Shown here: positions 10,001 through 18,705 of the stretch, in pieces | Layout of the letters: each line of letters starts with the position of its first letter | Position numbering within the stretch: position 1 is the stretch's first letter | DNA from: Bacteroidales bacterium | GTDB lineage: Bacteria > Bacteroidota > Bacteroidia > Bacteroidales > UBA932 | Direction: 5' to 3' | Length of the DNA: 39,592 nt | NCBI GenBank assembly: GCA_016290835.1 | Contig: JAEEVG010000019.1 | Coordinates: forward strand, 1-39,592 | Made by a program: the position numbers and the translations under genes | The notes under the pieces: model-generated | Told to the model about the DNA's origin: nothing | The model's database searches: none | Seen by the model: the letters and a program-made list of their open reading frames with translations, nothing else

Positions 10001-11647
10001 CTCAAGGCCCCTGACACCGGCCAGACAGTCGAGTACTTCGAAGTCAAGGTCGGCGACCAGCCGGGCATCGGGCACGTGAGCGTCACGGCCAAGTCCGGCT
10101 CCGACCAGTCCGTCAGCCAGGTGGAGATCGATGTGCTCAATCCCAACCCCGAGGTGACCCGTACGCAGAGCCTGCTGCTCGATGCCGGCGGGAGCAAGGA
10201 CGTCTCCGCCGATCTCTTCGGCCTGGCAGGCACCAACGCCATCAGCGTCGAGTACTCTTCGATCCCGGCCATCGACCTCAAGCGCCGCCTCAAATACCTC
10301 GTCGAGTATCCGTACGGCTGCGCCGAGCAGACCATTTCCGGGGCCTTCCCGCAGCTCTACCTCACCCAGGTGACAGACTGCGACGAGAGCGTCGCCCGCC
10401 GCACGGCCTTCAACGTGACCGCGGCCATCAACCGCCTGCACAGTTTCCGCCGTCCGGACGGCGCCATCAGCTACTGGCCGGGCTCCGCCTATTCCTCGTC
10501 CTTCGCCAGCGCCTATGGCCTCCACTTCCTCCAGGAGGCGGAGAACCAGGGTTACGCCGTTCCCGCCGACCTCAAGGCCGATCTCGTACGCTACCTCACG
10601 CGGAACGTGGTCAACGACCGCAAAGAGAGTCCCTTCGTGCGGGCCTACGGTCTGTACGCCCTCGCCGTGGCCGGCAAGCCGCAGCGCAGCGCGATGAACC
10701 TCCTGCGCGAGCAGGTCAAGACGATGCCGCGCGGCGCCGTCTGGATGCTCGCCGCGGCCTTCGCCTCCGACGGCAAGAAGCAGGTGGCGACCTCTCTCAC
10801 GGACGGGCTTCCTTACCAGGAGACTTCCGGGACCGACTACAGCGACTATGGCAGCGAGGACCGCAACCGCGCCATCGCCCTGCATACCGCCATCCTCACC
10901 GGACGCAAGGAGCAGGCCTTCGAACTGGCCGAGAAGGTCGCCGCGAACCTCAGCGACAACCGCCACTATATGAGCACCCAGGCCACGGCCTGGTCGCTCT
11001 ACGCCATCTGCGACTACGCCCGCACCCTCGCCGGCAACAACATCGCCGGTTCCGTGCGCGCTGCCGGCAAGACCTGGAAGATGGCTTCCGACAAGGCCCT
11101 CGTCCGGCAGGACATTCCGCTGGAGGCGCAGACCGGCAGCTTCCCGCTGAGCCTGTCCAACACCGGCGGGAACCCGGTCCACGCCATCATCTCCGTGACC
11201 GGCATCCCGGCTGCGGGCTCCGAGCAGGCCAAGGCTTCCGGGCTGAAGATGGTTGTACGCTACACTGACCCGGAGGGCAAGGCCATCGCCGTGGACACCC
11301 TCTCCCGCGGACGCAGTTTCAACGCCATCGTGACCATCACCAACACCGGCTCCGCCGCCGTTCAGAACCTCGCCCTCGCCCAGAAGTTCCCTTCAGGCTG
11401 GGAGATCCAGAACGACCGCATCGGCCGCGAAGAGGTCAGCTATCCTGCCGGACTCGACTACCAGGACATCCGGGACGACCGGGTCTACAGCTTCTTCGAC
11501 CTGAAAGCCGCCGGGAGCGTGACCGTCACCACCCGCCTCACCGCCACCTATCCCGGACGCTTCTACCTCCCGGCCGTCAGCTGTGAAGCGATGTACGACG
11601 AGACCATCTCCGCCCTCGTCCCCGGCAAGTGGACGGAAGTGAAGTAA
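7070..11647 (+). CDS. alpha-2-macroglobulin lipoprotein with CAEQ thioester site
   Basis: A 1525-residue lipoprotein. The signal peptide ends in a lipobox LLAAC, with C20 as the lipidated residue. The middle carries MG-type beta domains, including the macroglobulin MG2 signature near 300-330 (GERGVWRPGDTLHVS). The conserved A2M segment is near 860-960. The thioester site is G-C1084-A-E-Q1087 in YPYGCAEQ, matching the C-x-E-Q pattern by which A2Ms bond covalently to a protease. An alpha-helical thioester domain and a receptor-binding-like beta domain follow to the C-terminus. It diverges from pbpC, with 26 bases between the two starts. It probably acts on the periplasmic face of an envelope membrane as a protease trap. 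A GC hairpin with a T-run closes the transcript at 11672-11701. Confidence 0.93.
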   Translation: MKSFRILLLGMAAACLLAACKGNTPAGSPAGRQNPARAVSAVAGTTPMTPIDTEGSLPDTTGIDLEVPTIRLLSKGSILPSKGSLDLVFGSVSYAQAEVRVKKVFSSNILQFLQFDDYETRYNLYKVASTIADTTLVLGDRSADHIRQFRTYALSLDELIKPEPGAIYHVEIRGREPLVEEDFWDSDDYFGDYDTYDQRSVDLLASNLALIAKRGDGATEVFVYDILTGKPVSGVRIKLYDFVQQELAKGQTDGEGHVSFPASGEGRFITATNGKHYAYLDLKNEKALSTSNFDVSGTTREGGIKAYIFGERGVWRPGDTLHVSVVTLFDDTPLPAGHPVTARLYNPDGQLTKTLTERSGSANIYHFPFSTAQDAPSGRWRVDVQLGGQTFSKSLRIEAIKPNKMDVTLHFDNAYITPDRNCVGDIAVRWLYGAPGSGLKVNGTLELTAATTAFKGWEGYDFLDDARSFEDQTFTFSDMVTNEEGHAYINTFYEVNKAATPGLLNAGFTFRAFEPGGDFSTNYSSIRMSPFSTYVGIKTELDKDEWGSELLSAGKPHRFDVATVDAEGKGVTASGLHAEIYHVDWSWWWNASGSIASYMAGKSRELLFEKTFSTSGGKGSFTYDWKDAPNGLYYIRVTDTRGGHAASMICEVQERETTDVSDGATRLNMLIDKDKYKVGETALITIPSTAGASALVSIEKSGKILGTRRVECFAGSTQIRIPVTKEMLPNAYAFITLIQPHGNVRNDAPIRLYGIQNINVEDASSHLDPVIDIPAETKPETTLKFKVREKSGRPMSYIVALVDEGLLSLTGFKTPDAWAAFYAKEALRVRTWDEYDAVIGAYGGHIEQLFAIGGDDEASGPLKRQGADRFKPVVAYLGPFELKAGKTGSHSIEVPQYIGSLRAMVIATDGSAQGSTAANVSVTQPLMVQATLPRTLSLGETIRIPATVITLKDGVGNVKLSIKTDGPLTVQGPATIDLKAPDTGQTVEYFEVKVGDQPGIGHVSVTAKSGSDQSVSQVEIDVLNPNPEVTRTQSLLLDAGGSKDVSADLFGLAGTNAISVEYSSIPAIDLKRRLKYLVEYPYGCAEQTISGAFPQLYLTQVTDCDESVARRTAFNVTAAINRLHSFRRPDGAISYWPGSAYSSSFASAYGLHFLQEAENQGYAVPADLKADLVRYLTRNVVNDRKESPFVRAYGLYALAVAGKPQRSAMNLLREQVKTMPRGAVWMLAAAFASDGKKQVATSLTDGLPYQETSGTDYSDYGSEDRNRAIALHTAILTGRKEQAFELAEKVAANLSDNRHYMSTQATAWSLYAICDYARTLAGNNIAGSVRAAGKTWKMASDKALVRQDIPLEAQTGSFPLSLSNTGGNPVHAIISVTGIPAAGSEQAKASGLKMVVRYTDPEGKAIAVDTLSRGRSFNAIVTITNTGSAAVQNLALAQKFPSGWEIQNDRIGREEVSYPAGLDYQDIRDDRVYSFFDLKAAGSVTVTTRLTATYPGRFYLPAVSCEAMYDETISALVPGKWTEVK

Positions 11648-11671
11648 ACCCGACCCCACCGCACAGCAAAG

Positions 11672-11701
11672 CCGCCCGCAGCCCCCGCCGCGGGCGGTTT
11701 T
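11672..11701 (+). terminator. Rho-independent terminator after A2M gene
   Basis: Perfect 8-bp stem CCGCCCGC / GCGGGCGG with a 10-base loop, followed by TTTT. It lies 25 bases behind the A2M stop and 14 bases before the end of the convergent recO. Confidence 0.75.
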
Positions 11702-11714
11702 CATCTCCGGTCCT

Positions 11715-12365
11715 TTACCGGAACAATTCTCCCAGGACGCGGAGGGAGCGGGCTTCGATGCGGGTTTCGGTGTGGTAGCTGAGGTAGCGGAGGAGCAGGT
11801 CGGCGATCTCGCCGCGCTCCCGGCCGTTCATCGGCAGGAGCATGCAGGTACCGAAGTCGTCCTGCAGCAGATCCCGCACGCGGAGGTAGTGCGGCCCCGC
11901 AAAGGGCGCGAGGTCCTCCAGCGAGGGCGAGAAGCCGAGGGCCCCGGCGAGTTCCAGCAGGAAGCGCAGGTGGTAGTTGGCAAAGTCGCCCTGCAGGGCG
12001 TCCAGCGTCAGGATCGCCCGCTCGCACCAGGCGAAGAGCCCCGGCTCGCTCTCCCCGTCCCGCACGGTCCGGTAGAGCACTTCGCTCATGAACAGGGTCA
12101 TCGCATTCTTGGAAGCGCTGGTCCGCAGGCCCGTCAGGGGGTGCGCAGCCGACAGGCCGCGGACCCGCCAGAGCTCGGAGCGGGGATTCTCGATGACCTC
12201 CGCATCCAGCACGCTGAGCGGCTGGAAAAGGGCCATCCCCCCGCCCTTGGGCACGGAAACGATGAAACTGCGACGCCCCCAGTCGGCGCTGAGGGCGTGC
12301 AGGACCAGGGAACGCTCCCCGACCTTGGTGGTATTGAGGATGATGAGCTGGGTGCGTCGGATCAT
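11715..12365 (-). CDS. recO: DNA repair protein RecO
   Basis: A 216-residue protein with the RecO layout: an N-terminal OB-fold region (residues 1-80, beginning MIRRTQLIILNTTKVGERS, with the usual bright 'K..GE.S.V' pattern) and a helical C-terminal domain. RecO loads RecA onto single-stranded DNA in the RecFOR pathway. It is somewhat shorter than the common 240 residues and shows no CxxC zinc pairs, which are also absent from many RecO proteins. The start ATG at 12365 overlaps the stop of the upstream protease gene (TGATG), so translation is probably coupled and the gene is the third of a transporter-protease-recO operon. Confidence 0.88.
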   Translation of the reverse strand: MIRRTQLIILNTTKVGERSLVLHALSADWGRRSFIVSVPKGGGMALFQPLSVLDAEVIENPRSELWRVRGLSAAHPLTGLRTSASKNAMTLFMSEVLYRTVRDGESEPGLFAWCERAILTLDALQGDFANYHLRFLLELAGALGFSPSLEDLAPFAGPHYLRVRDLLQDDFGTCMLLPMNGRERGEIADLLLRYLSYHTETRIEARSLRVLGELFR

Positions 12366-13981
12366 CAGTACTGCTTGATACGCTCGGCGGCGAGGGCCTC
12401 CCGCAGCGCATCGTCATAGCGGATGCGGATCTTCACCCCTGCCTCCTGGAAATAGTAGCGCACCACGATCTCCTCTTCGATGAAGGGGATGATCTCGTCC
12501 TTCTTGAGGCGCAGGAACGCCTCCTTCTCCATGTTCAGCGACGCCTCCAGGGCATCCAACTGGGGCTTCATCGCCTCATCCAGCCCGTCCCGGCGCAGCT
12601 CCTCCTTGGCCCGGTCGAAATAGGTCTTGGCCGAAGAACGGTAGTCGAACTCCTTGCCTTCCGCGAATGCGATGAAATCCTCGTAGTCCGCATCGGTGAA
12701 ATGGAAATCCTCCACCGCGGGGATGTGCTCGTGCTTGCGCACATACTCGAGAGCATATTGCTCAATGATGCCGTAGGTGACCAGCGAATAGGTCAGGCGG
12801 CTGTATTCGCGGAACTTCAGTTCCACGTCCGGGGTGATCCCGCCGCCGTCGCGTACCGTACGCCCGTGGGCGGTCTTGAACTCGTGCGTCAGCGAATCAG
12901 GGATCGAGGCGACGCTCCCGTCCTCACGGCGGGCGGCGTAGTCAATCGCCTGCACGCAGCGGCCGGAGGGCGTGTAGTACTTCGCCGTGGTCACCTTCAG
13001 TTCGCCCCCGTAGGGCAGCGAACGGATGCTCTGCACCAGGCCCTTGCCGTAGGTGCGCTCGCCCATGATCGTGGCACGGTCCATGTCCTGGAGGGCGCCC
13101 GAGACGATTTCCGAGGCCGATGCCGAGGATGAATCCACCAGCACGATGACGGGGATCTTGGTGTCCACCGGCTCCTTGTTGGTACGGAGGGCATAATTGG
13201 CGCTGGCGTCCTTGCCCTTAGCCGAGACGACCAGCGAGCCCTTGGGCACGAGCACGGAGACGATCTCCGCCGCCTCGTTCATCAAGCCGCCGCCGTTGCC
13301 CCGCAGATCGAGCACGAGGACCTTCATCCCCTGCTTCTTGAGCTCGGTCACCTTCTGGCGGAAATCCGCCCCGACCCCGTCGGAGAAGCCGTTCTGGGAA
13401 ATATAGCCCACACCGTCCTCCAGCATCCCGGCGAACTCGATGTCGTTGATCTTGATGCGCTCGCGGGTCACGGTGATGTCCACCTCCTCGCCGCTGCGCA
13501 GTTTCTTGACGTGGAAGACCACCTGGGTACCGGGATCGCCGCGCATCTTCTCGCTGCACTGCTGGGAAGTCAGGCCCACCACGGTCTGTCCGTCGATCGC
13601 GAGGATCTCGTCGCCGCAGACCAGGCCGTATTTCTGCGCCGGGGAGTTGGCGTAGGGCTCGTTGATGATCACGTTGCCCTGCACATCCGGCTTGTAGATC
13701 ACGGCGCCGATGCCCCCGTAGGTGCGGTGGATCATCATCTGGAGGTTCTCATTCTCCTCCTCGGGAATGTAGACCGTGTAGGGATCGAGGTTCTCGAGCA
13801 TCGCGTCGATGCCGCGGCGCTCGATGCGGTCGATGGGCAGGGAGTCCACATACGAACGATTGAGCTCCTGCAGGATGGCGGTCTGGATCTCGGTCCACTT
13901 GCCGAGTTTGAAGCGGGGAGACTGGGCGGACGCGGCGAGCGCGGCGCCAAGCAGGATTATGGTCAGGACGAATCGTTTCAT
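12365..13981 (-). CDS. S41 family C-terminal processing peptidase
   Basis: A 538-residue exported serine protease of the CtpA/Prc family, which cleaves envelope proteins from their C-termini. A signal peptide (about residues 1-19, ending AASA) is followed by an N-terminal helical region, a PDZ domain (about 85-165) and the S41 catalytic domain (about 185-370). The catalytic dyad is visible as S288 in SSSASASE and K313 in TYGKG, 25 residues apart as in characterised members, with Q317 four residues on. A long charged C-terminal extension (400-538) is typical of Bacteroidetes members. It starts 16 bases behind the stop of the transporter gene and overlaps recO by one base. Confidence 0.93.
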   Translation of the reverse strand: MKRFVLTIILLGAALAASAQSPRFKLGKWTEIQTAILQELNRSYVDSLPIDRIERRGIDAMLENLDPYTVYIPEEENENLQMMIHRTYGGIGAVIYKPDVQGNVIINEPYANSPAQKYGLVCGDEILAIDGQTVVGLTSQQCSEKMRGDPGTQVVFHVKKLRSGEEVDITVTRERIKINDIEFAGMLEDGVGYISQNGFSDGVGADFRQKVTELKKQGMKVLVLDLRGNGGGLMNEAAEIVSVLVPKGSLVVSAKGKDASANYALRTNKEPVDTKIPVIVLVDSSSASASEIVSGALQDMDRATIMGERTYGKGLVQSIRSLPYGGELKVTTAKYYTPSGRCVQAIDYAARREDGSVASIPDSLTHEFKTAHGRTVRDGGGITPDVELKFREYSRLTYSLVTYGIIEQYALEYVRKHEHIPAVEDFHFTDADYEDFIAFAEGKEFDYRSSAKTYFDRAKEELRRDGLDEAMKPQLDALEASLNMEKEAFLRLKKDEIIPFIEEEIVVRYYFQEAGVKIRIRYDDALREALAAERIKQY

Positions 13982-13997
13982 ACTTCTAATTAATCGT

Positions 13998-14846
13998 TTA
14001 CTGTGAGCCTAGCAGCAGCAGGGTGATGCCGGCCATCATCAGGACCATGTCCACCACCTTGTCCTTGATGTGCCCCTCCTTGAACATGAGCGCCCCGAAG
14101 AGGAAGGTGATCACGACCGAGCTGCGCCGGATCATCGAGATCACGGAGAGCAGGGCATCCGGGTCCTTGACGGAGTAGAAATACAGCATGTCGGACACGG
14201 TGATCAACACGGCAATCAGCGGGATGCGCCAGTCCCAGGCAAAGCCCTGGAAGCCATCTTTGTCTGCCAAATACTGTACCAGGATCACGACGGCCAGCAG
14301 GACGGTGATATAGACGTTGGTCCAACTCTGGACGAAGAGCGGCTCGAGGGTCTGGAGGATGAACTTGTCGTAGAGGGCGCTGGCGGAGCCGGACAGCACG
14401 GAGATGATCATGCAGGTCATGCCCTTGGCCGAGGTCTTCCTGTCCGTGTCGTGGCGGTTGGAGCGGGAACTCAGGAACAGGGCCACCATCACGATGGCCA
14501 CGCCCAACCACTGCAGGAGGTTGAGCCGCTCGCCGAACAGGATGATCGAGAAGATCAGCACGAACATCGGCCGGGAGGCCTTGATCGTGCTCACCGTCGT
14601 GAGCGGGAGGTGCTTCAGCGCGTAGAGGCCCGATACCCAGGAGGTCGAGACCAGCACGGCTTTGAGCACGAGCTTAAGGTGGTCCTGCAGCGGGCCCGCC
14701 GAGAGGAACGGCGAGAGGAACACCGCCGTGAGGGCGGTGGCGCTGAGCAGGATCCAGTAGACCCCGTTGCGCTTGAGGGCCTGCTTCTTGGCGACGTCAT
14801 AGACGCCGAGCAGCAGGGCCGAACAGACCGACATCCAAAGCCACAT
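13998..14846 (-). CDS. EamA/DMT-type transporter
   Basis: A 282-residue membrane protein with about ten helices arranged as two EamA-like halves (roughly residues 1-118 and 140-280). The substrate is unknown; the superfamily exports metabolites or amino acids. The frame is open far upstream only because it lies opposite uvrA. The ATG at 14846 is preferred because it follows a TACATTTG promoter box at 14870-14863, is 54 bases from the uvrA start and begins a normal first membrane helix (MWLWMSVCSALLLGVYDV). It is the first gene of the operon with the S41 protease and recO. Confidence 0.85.
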   Translation of the reverse strand: MWLWMSVCSALLLGVYDVAKKQALKRNGVYWILLSATALTAVFLSPFLSAGPLQDHLKLVLKAVLVSTSWVSGLYALKHLPLTTVSTIKASRPMFVLIFSIILFGERLNLLQWLGVAIVMVALFLSSRSNRHDTDRKTSAKGMTCMIISVLSGSASALYDKFILQTLEPLFVQSWTNVYITVLLAVVILVQYLADKDGFQGFAWDWRIPLIAVLITVSDMLYFYSVKDPDALLSVISMIRRSSVVITFLFGALMFKEGHIKDKVVDMVLMMAGITLLLLGSQ

Positions 14847-14862
14847 AATCAGAACATTTTCA

Positions 14863-14870
14863 CAAATGTA
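14863..14870 (-). promoter_or_regulatory. -7 box for the transporter-protease-recO operon
   Basis: TACATTTG (TAnnTTTG consensus) on the minus strand, 16 bases before the ATG at 14846. It stands back to back with the uvrA promoter box 13 bases away. Confidence 0.6.
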
Positions 14871-14883
14871 ACCATAAAATTCG

Positions 14884-14891
14884 TATTTTTG
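14884..14891 (+). promoter_or_regulatory. -7 box for uvrA operon
   Basis: TATTTTTG matches TAnnTTTG and ends 9 bases before the uvrA ATG at 14901, leaving almost no leader. Confidence 0.6.
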
Positions 14892-14900
14892 TATCTCCCT

Positions 14901-17612
14901 ATGGATAAAGACGGCAAGATCGAAATACGCGGTGCCCGCGCGCACAATCTGCAGAACATAGACTTGGATCTGCCCCGCCGAAAGTTCGTGGTCATCACGG
15001 GCATCAGCGGCAGCGGCAAGTCCTCGCTCGCCTTCGATACCCTTTACGCTGAGGGGCAGCGCCGCTATATGAACACCCTCTCCCCCTATGCCAAGCATTT
15101 CATGGGCATACTCGAGAAGCCCGCGGTGGAGAGCATCGCCGGTCTGAGTCCGATCATCGCCATCGAACAGAAGAGCACGGGCAGCAATCCCCGCTCGACC
15201 GTGGGCACGATCACGGAGATCTCCGACTTCCTGCGCCTGTTGTATGCCCGCGCCTCCACGGCCTACTCCCCCGTGACCGGGAAACAGATGGTCCGCTACA
15301 CCGACGCCCAGATCGTGGACCTGATCCTCAGCGGTTTCCGCGGACGGAAATGCCTGCTGCTCGCCCCGCTCGTGCGCGGGCGCAAAGGCCATTACCGCGA
15401 ACTCTTCGAGCAGCTCCGCAAGAAGGGCTACCTGCAGGTCCGCATCGACGGCGAGATCCAGGAATTGGCGGCCGTGGAAGCGGTGGACCGCTACAAGGGG
15501 CATTTCATCGAACTCGTTGTGGACAAGCTCAAACCCGCCGAGGGCGACGAGTCGCGCGTACGCAGTTCCGTCTCCTCCGCCCTGGGCCTGGGCAAGGGCT
15601 CGCTCGCCGTCCTGGATATGGAGACCGGCGCCCTGCAGCACTTCTCCAAGCACCTGGTGGACCCGGACAGCGGCATCTCTCTGCAGGAGCCGGCCCCGCA
15701 CACCTTCTCCTTCAACTCCCCCGAAGGCTGCTGCCCGCACTGCAAGGGCCTCGGCACCGTACCCGACGTAAGCCTGGACACCATCATCCCCGACCCGGGC
15801 AAGTCCATCGCCGACGGGGGCATCGCCCCGCTGGGCCGTTTGCGGGACGGGCGCAAATTCGAACTGGTGCGCGCCATCGCGCGCAAACACGATTTCTCGC
15901 TCTACGAGCCCATCGCCGCCCTGCCCGACGAGGTCGTGACCCTGCTGGTCTACGGCTCCGACGAATTCTACCGCGTGGGCGACGGGGCGCAGGCCGAAAT
16001 GGCCGGCTGGGACGGGGTCACGGGCGACGTCGAAGACAAGGTCGTCTGCCCGGTCTGCCACGGCACCCGCCTGGGCAGCCACGTCCATTGCTTCCGCATC
16101 GACGGCAAGGACATCACGGAAGTCAGCGCAATGGAAATCAGCGAGCTGCACGCCTGGCTCCAGTCCCTGCCCGACAAACTGGACACCCGCGAGCGTACGA
16201 TCGCCCGCGACATCCTCAAGGAGCTCAGCGACCGCGTCCGCTTCCTGCTGGACGTGGGTCTGGACTACCTCAGCCTTGACCGTCCCACGGCCTCGCTCTC
16301 CGGCGGAGAGGGTCAGCGCATCCGCCTCGCGACCCAGATCGGCTCCAAGCTCGTCAATGTCATCTACATCCTCGACGAGCCGAGCATCGGCCTCCACCAG
16401 CGGGACAACCGCAAACTGCTCGCCTCGCTGAAGAAACTCCGCGACGAGGGCAACACCGTGATCGTGGTCGAGCACGACGAGGAGACGATGCGCGAGGCCG
16501 ACTGGATCGTGGACGTGGGTCCGGGCGCCGGAGAACGCGGCGGCCGGATCTGCTATAGCGGCCCCGCCCGCGCCATCCGGAACCCCATCGGCCTGCCGCC
16601 CGCAAGGCGCCATCCCAGCGGCCTGTCCCTGACTCTCTGCGGCGCCCGGGGCAACAACCTCAAGGACGTGACCGTAGAGTTCCCCCTGGGTCTGCTGATC
16701 GGGGTCAGCGGGGTGAGCGGCTCCGGGAAGTCTTCCCTCGTCAACGAGACCCTGATGCCCATCCTCAAGGGCAAGTTCTACCATTTCAAGGAGAAACCCC
16801 TCCCCTATGACCGGCTCGAAGGGATCGAGAACATCGACAAGGTCATCGAGATCGACCAGAGCCCCATCGGGCGTACCCCGCGCTCCAACCCGGCCACGTT
16901 CACCGGGGTCTTCGGCGACATCCGCGCCCTCTTCGAGGACACCCCCGACGCCAAGGTCCGCGGCTTCAAGGCCGGCCGTTTCTCTTTCAACGTCCCCGGC
17001 GGGCGCTGCGAGGAATGCAAAGGCGCCGGCATCAAGGTCATCGAGATGAATTTCCTGCCTTCGGTGAACGTCTGCTGCGACGCCTGCGGCGGCAAACGCT
17101 ACAAAGAGGACACCCTTGCCGTCCGCTACAAAGGCAAGAGCATCAACGACGTCCTCGAGATGAGCGTCTCGGAGGCCTACGAATTCTTCAAGTCCCACCC
17201 CAAGATCGCCCCCAAACTCAAGGCGCTGCTGGACGTGGGTCTGGGCTACATCCACCTCGGCCAGTCCGCCGTGACCCTGTCCGGCGGCGAGAGCCAGCGG
17301 ATGAAACTCGCCGCCGAACTCGCCCGCAAGGCCACCGGCAACACCCTCTACATGCTCGACGAGCCCACCACGGGCCTGCACTTCGAGGACATCAAAGTCC
17401 TGCTCGGAGTGCTCCAGCGCCTGGTGGACCAGGGCAACACGATCATCGTGATCGAACACAACCTCGACGTGCTCAAGTCCGCGGACTACCTGATCGACAT
17501 GGGTCCCGGCGGAGGCGCCGCAGGAGGCAGGATTATTGCAACGGGAACCCCCGAACAAATAGCCGCAGACCCCGCGTCCGTCACCGGACCCTACTTAAAA
17601 GAACTGCTATGA
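14901..17612 (+). CDS. uvrA: excinuclease ABC subunit A
   Basis: The 903-residue DNA-damage-sensing ATPase of nucleotide excision repair. It has two ABC modules: Walker A G34-ISGSGK-S41 and LSGGEGQR near 466 for the first, Walker A at 604-611 and LSGGESQR near 793 for the second. The UvrB-contact and insertion regions are present. The C-terminal zinc site is intact (C703, C706, C726, C729). The N-terminal zinc sites are not. The place of the usual CPxHG reads Y122-SPVTG, and the first CxxC of finger 1 reads D254-P-D-S257, leaving only C278-P-H-C281. I recall similar losses in other Bacteroidetes UvrA proteins. The start at 14901 is the first ATG behind the promoter box. The last four bases overlap the next gene (ATGA). 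Confidence 0.95.
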   Translation: MDKDGKIEIRGARAHNLQNIDLDLPRRKFVVITGISGSGKSSLAFDTLYAEGQRRYMNTLSPYAKHFMGILEKPAVESIAGLSPIIAIEQKSTGSNPRSTVGTITEISDFLRLLYARASTAYSPVTGKQMVRYTDAQIVDLILSGFRGRKCLLLAPLVRGRKGHYRELFEQLRKKGYLQVRIDGEIQELAAVEAVDRYKGHFIELVVDKLKPAEGDESRVRSSVSSALGLGKGSLAVLDMETGALQHFSKHLVDPDSGISLQEPAPHTFSFNSPEGCCPHCKGLGTVPDVSLDTIIPDPGKSIADGGIAPLGRLRDGRKFELVRAIARKHDFSLYEPIAALPDEVVTLLVYGSDEFYRVGDGAQAEMAGWDGVTGDVEDKVVCPVCHGTRLGSHVHCFRIDGKDITEVSAMEISELHAWLQSLPDKLDTRERTIARDILKELSDRVRFLLDVGLDYLSLDRPTASLSGGEGQRIRLATQIGSKLVNVIYILDEPSIGLHQRDNRKLLASLKKLRDEGNTVIVVEHDEETMREADWIVDVGPGAGERGGRICYSGPARAIRNPIGLPPARRHPSGLSLTLCGARGNNLKDVTVEFPLGLLIGVSGVSGSGKSSLVNETLMPILKGKFYHFKEKPLPYDRLEGIENIDKVIEIDQSPIGRTPRSNPATFTGVFGDIRALFEDTPDAKVRGFKAGRFSFNVPGGRCEECKGAGIKVIEMNFLPSVNVCCDACGGKRYKEDTLAVRYKGKSINDVLEMSVSEAYEFFKSHPKIAPKLKALLDVGLGYIHLGQSAVTLSGGESQRMKLAAELARKATGNTLYMLDEPTTGLHFEDIKVLLGVLQRLVDQGNTIIVIEHNLDVLKSADYLIDMGPGGGAAGGRIIATGTPEQIAADPASVTGPYLKELL

Positions 17613-18601
17613 CGAAAATTGAAGCCGCCCGTGCGGAGTACAAAGAATGGTGCCAGGCCATCGGAATCGACTGCCTCGAGAAAGTCAATGAAACCCTCGA
17701 CGCCGGCAAGGCCATCGAATTGATCAACCTCTGCGAAGCCCGGCAGGAGCGCCAATACGCCCAGGCCGCCGACCAGATCTTCTGGAATCGCAAGCGCAGC
17801 CGCATCGTGATGATGTCGGGTCCCTCTTCCAGTGGCAAGACCAGCTCCTCGCTGCGCATCGCCCAGCAGGCCCGCGTGCTCGGGCTCAAGCCCAAGGTGA
17901 TCGAGCTCGACAATTACTTTGTCCCGCGCGACCGGACCCCGATCGACGAGAACGGCGAGCGCGACTATGAGGCCCTGGCCGCAATGGACATCGAGCTGCT
18001 CGACCAGCAGCTGCTCGACCTGCTCGCCGGCAAGGAAGTGGAGCTCCCGCGCTTCGACTTCAAGGCCGGGAACCGGGTCTTCGAGGGCAAGACCATGCGC
18101 CTCGAAGACGGAGACATCCTCTTCATGGAGGGCATCCACGCCCTCAACCCCGCACTCACCCCCGCCATTCCGCGCGACCGCATTTTCGGTATCTACATCT
18201 CCGCCCTCTCGGCCCTGCCGGGCGGCGAGAAGGACCACGGCTCCACCACGGACAAGCGCCTGCTGCGGCGCATCGTGCGGGATAACCGCACCCGCGGCAC
18301 TTCCCCGGAGGACAACATCCTCCGCTGGCCGTCCGTGCGCCGGGGCGAAGTCCGCAACATCTTCCCCTACGAGGAGAACGCCAACATCGTCTTCAACTCC
18401 TCCACCCTCTACGACGTCCCGCTGCTGAAATACTATGCCGAGCCCCTGCTCTGCGGCATCAGCGAATCCTCACCCGCCTACCCCAAAGCGCAGAGCCTGC
18501 TGCACTTCCTCGAAATGGTACACGCGCTCAAGCCCGCCGAAATCGCAGCCATCCCCCCCACATCAATTATGAGAGAGTTCATAGGGGGACAAACGCTCTG
18601 A
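17609..18601 (+). CDS. uridine kinase-like nucleoside kinase, short form
   Basis: A 330-residue P-loop kinase of the phosphoribulokinase/uridine kinase family, with Walker A G71-PSSSGK-T78 and characteristic segments such as RLLRRIVRDNRTRG and a C-terminal REFIGG. The sequence corresponds to the C-terminal part of the roughly 550-residue Bacteroidetes and Firmicutes nucleoside kinases that carry an N-terminal TGS/threonyl-tRNA-synthetase-like region; that region is absent here. The first 60 residues match the linker that precedes the kinase domain in the long forms. The ATG overlaps the uvrA stop (ATGA), so the two are translationally coupled. The exact substrate cannot be read from the sequence. 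Confidence 0.85.
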   Translation: MTKIEAARAEYKEWCQAIGIDCLEKVNETLDAGKAIELINLCEARQERQYAQAADQIFWNRKRSRIVMMSGPSSSGKTSSSLRIAQQARVLGLKPKVIELDNYFVPRDRTPIDENGERDYEALAAMDIELLDQQLLDLLAGKEVELPRFDFKAGNRVFEGKTMRLEDGDILFMEGIHALNPALTPAIPRDRIFGIYISALSALPGGEKDHGSTTDKRLLRRIVRDNRTRGTSPEDNILRWPSVRRGEVRNIFPYEENANIVFNSSTLYDVPLLKYYAEPLLCGISESSPAYPKAQSLLHFLEMVHALKPAEIAAIPPTSIMREFIGGQTL

Positions 18602-18659
18602 CGATTCCGCCAGAGCGTCTGCAAGCAGATGCCGGATGACCGGGGGACGTTTCCCCCGG
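18593..18659. repeat. two successive hairpins at a convergent gene boundary
   Basis: Stem one is ACGCTCTG / CAGAGCGT (18593-18600 and 18611-18618) and includes the kinase stop codon. Stem two is CCGGGGGA / TCCCCCGG (18640-18647 and 18652-18659) around CGTT. Neither is followed by a T-run on either strand. They fill most of the 104-base gap between the convergent kinase and export-protein genes. They may act as RNA-stabilising or transcription-stopping structures, or be a dispersed GC-rich repeat. Confidence 0.55.
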
Positions 18660-18705
18660 ACCCCCTCTCGTCGCTGCACTCCGAACGTGCCCGGCGGGAA
18701 AGAAC

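Noticed and set aside
7040-11182. A 1380-codon open frame opposite the A2M lipoprotein gene
   Set aside because: It is a shadow produced by high GC at third codon positions; it has no recognisable domains, and the opposite strand encodes a complete lipoprotein with a thioester site.
14847-17558. Extension of the EamA-type transporter frame across uvrA
   Set aside because: The upstream part is low-complexity shadow of uvrA. The membrane protein begins at 14846 behind its own promoter box.
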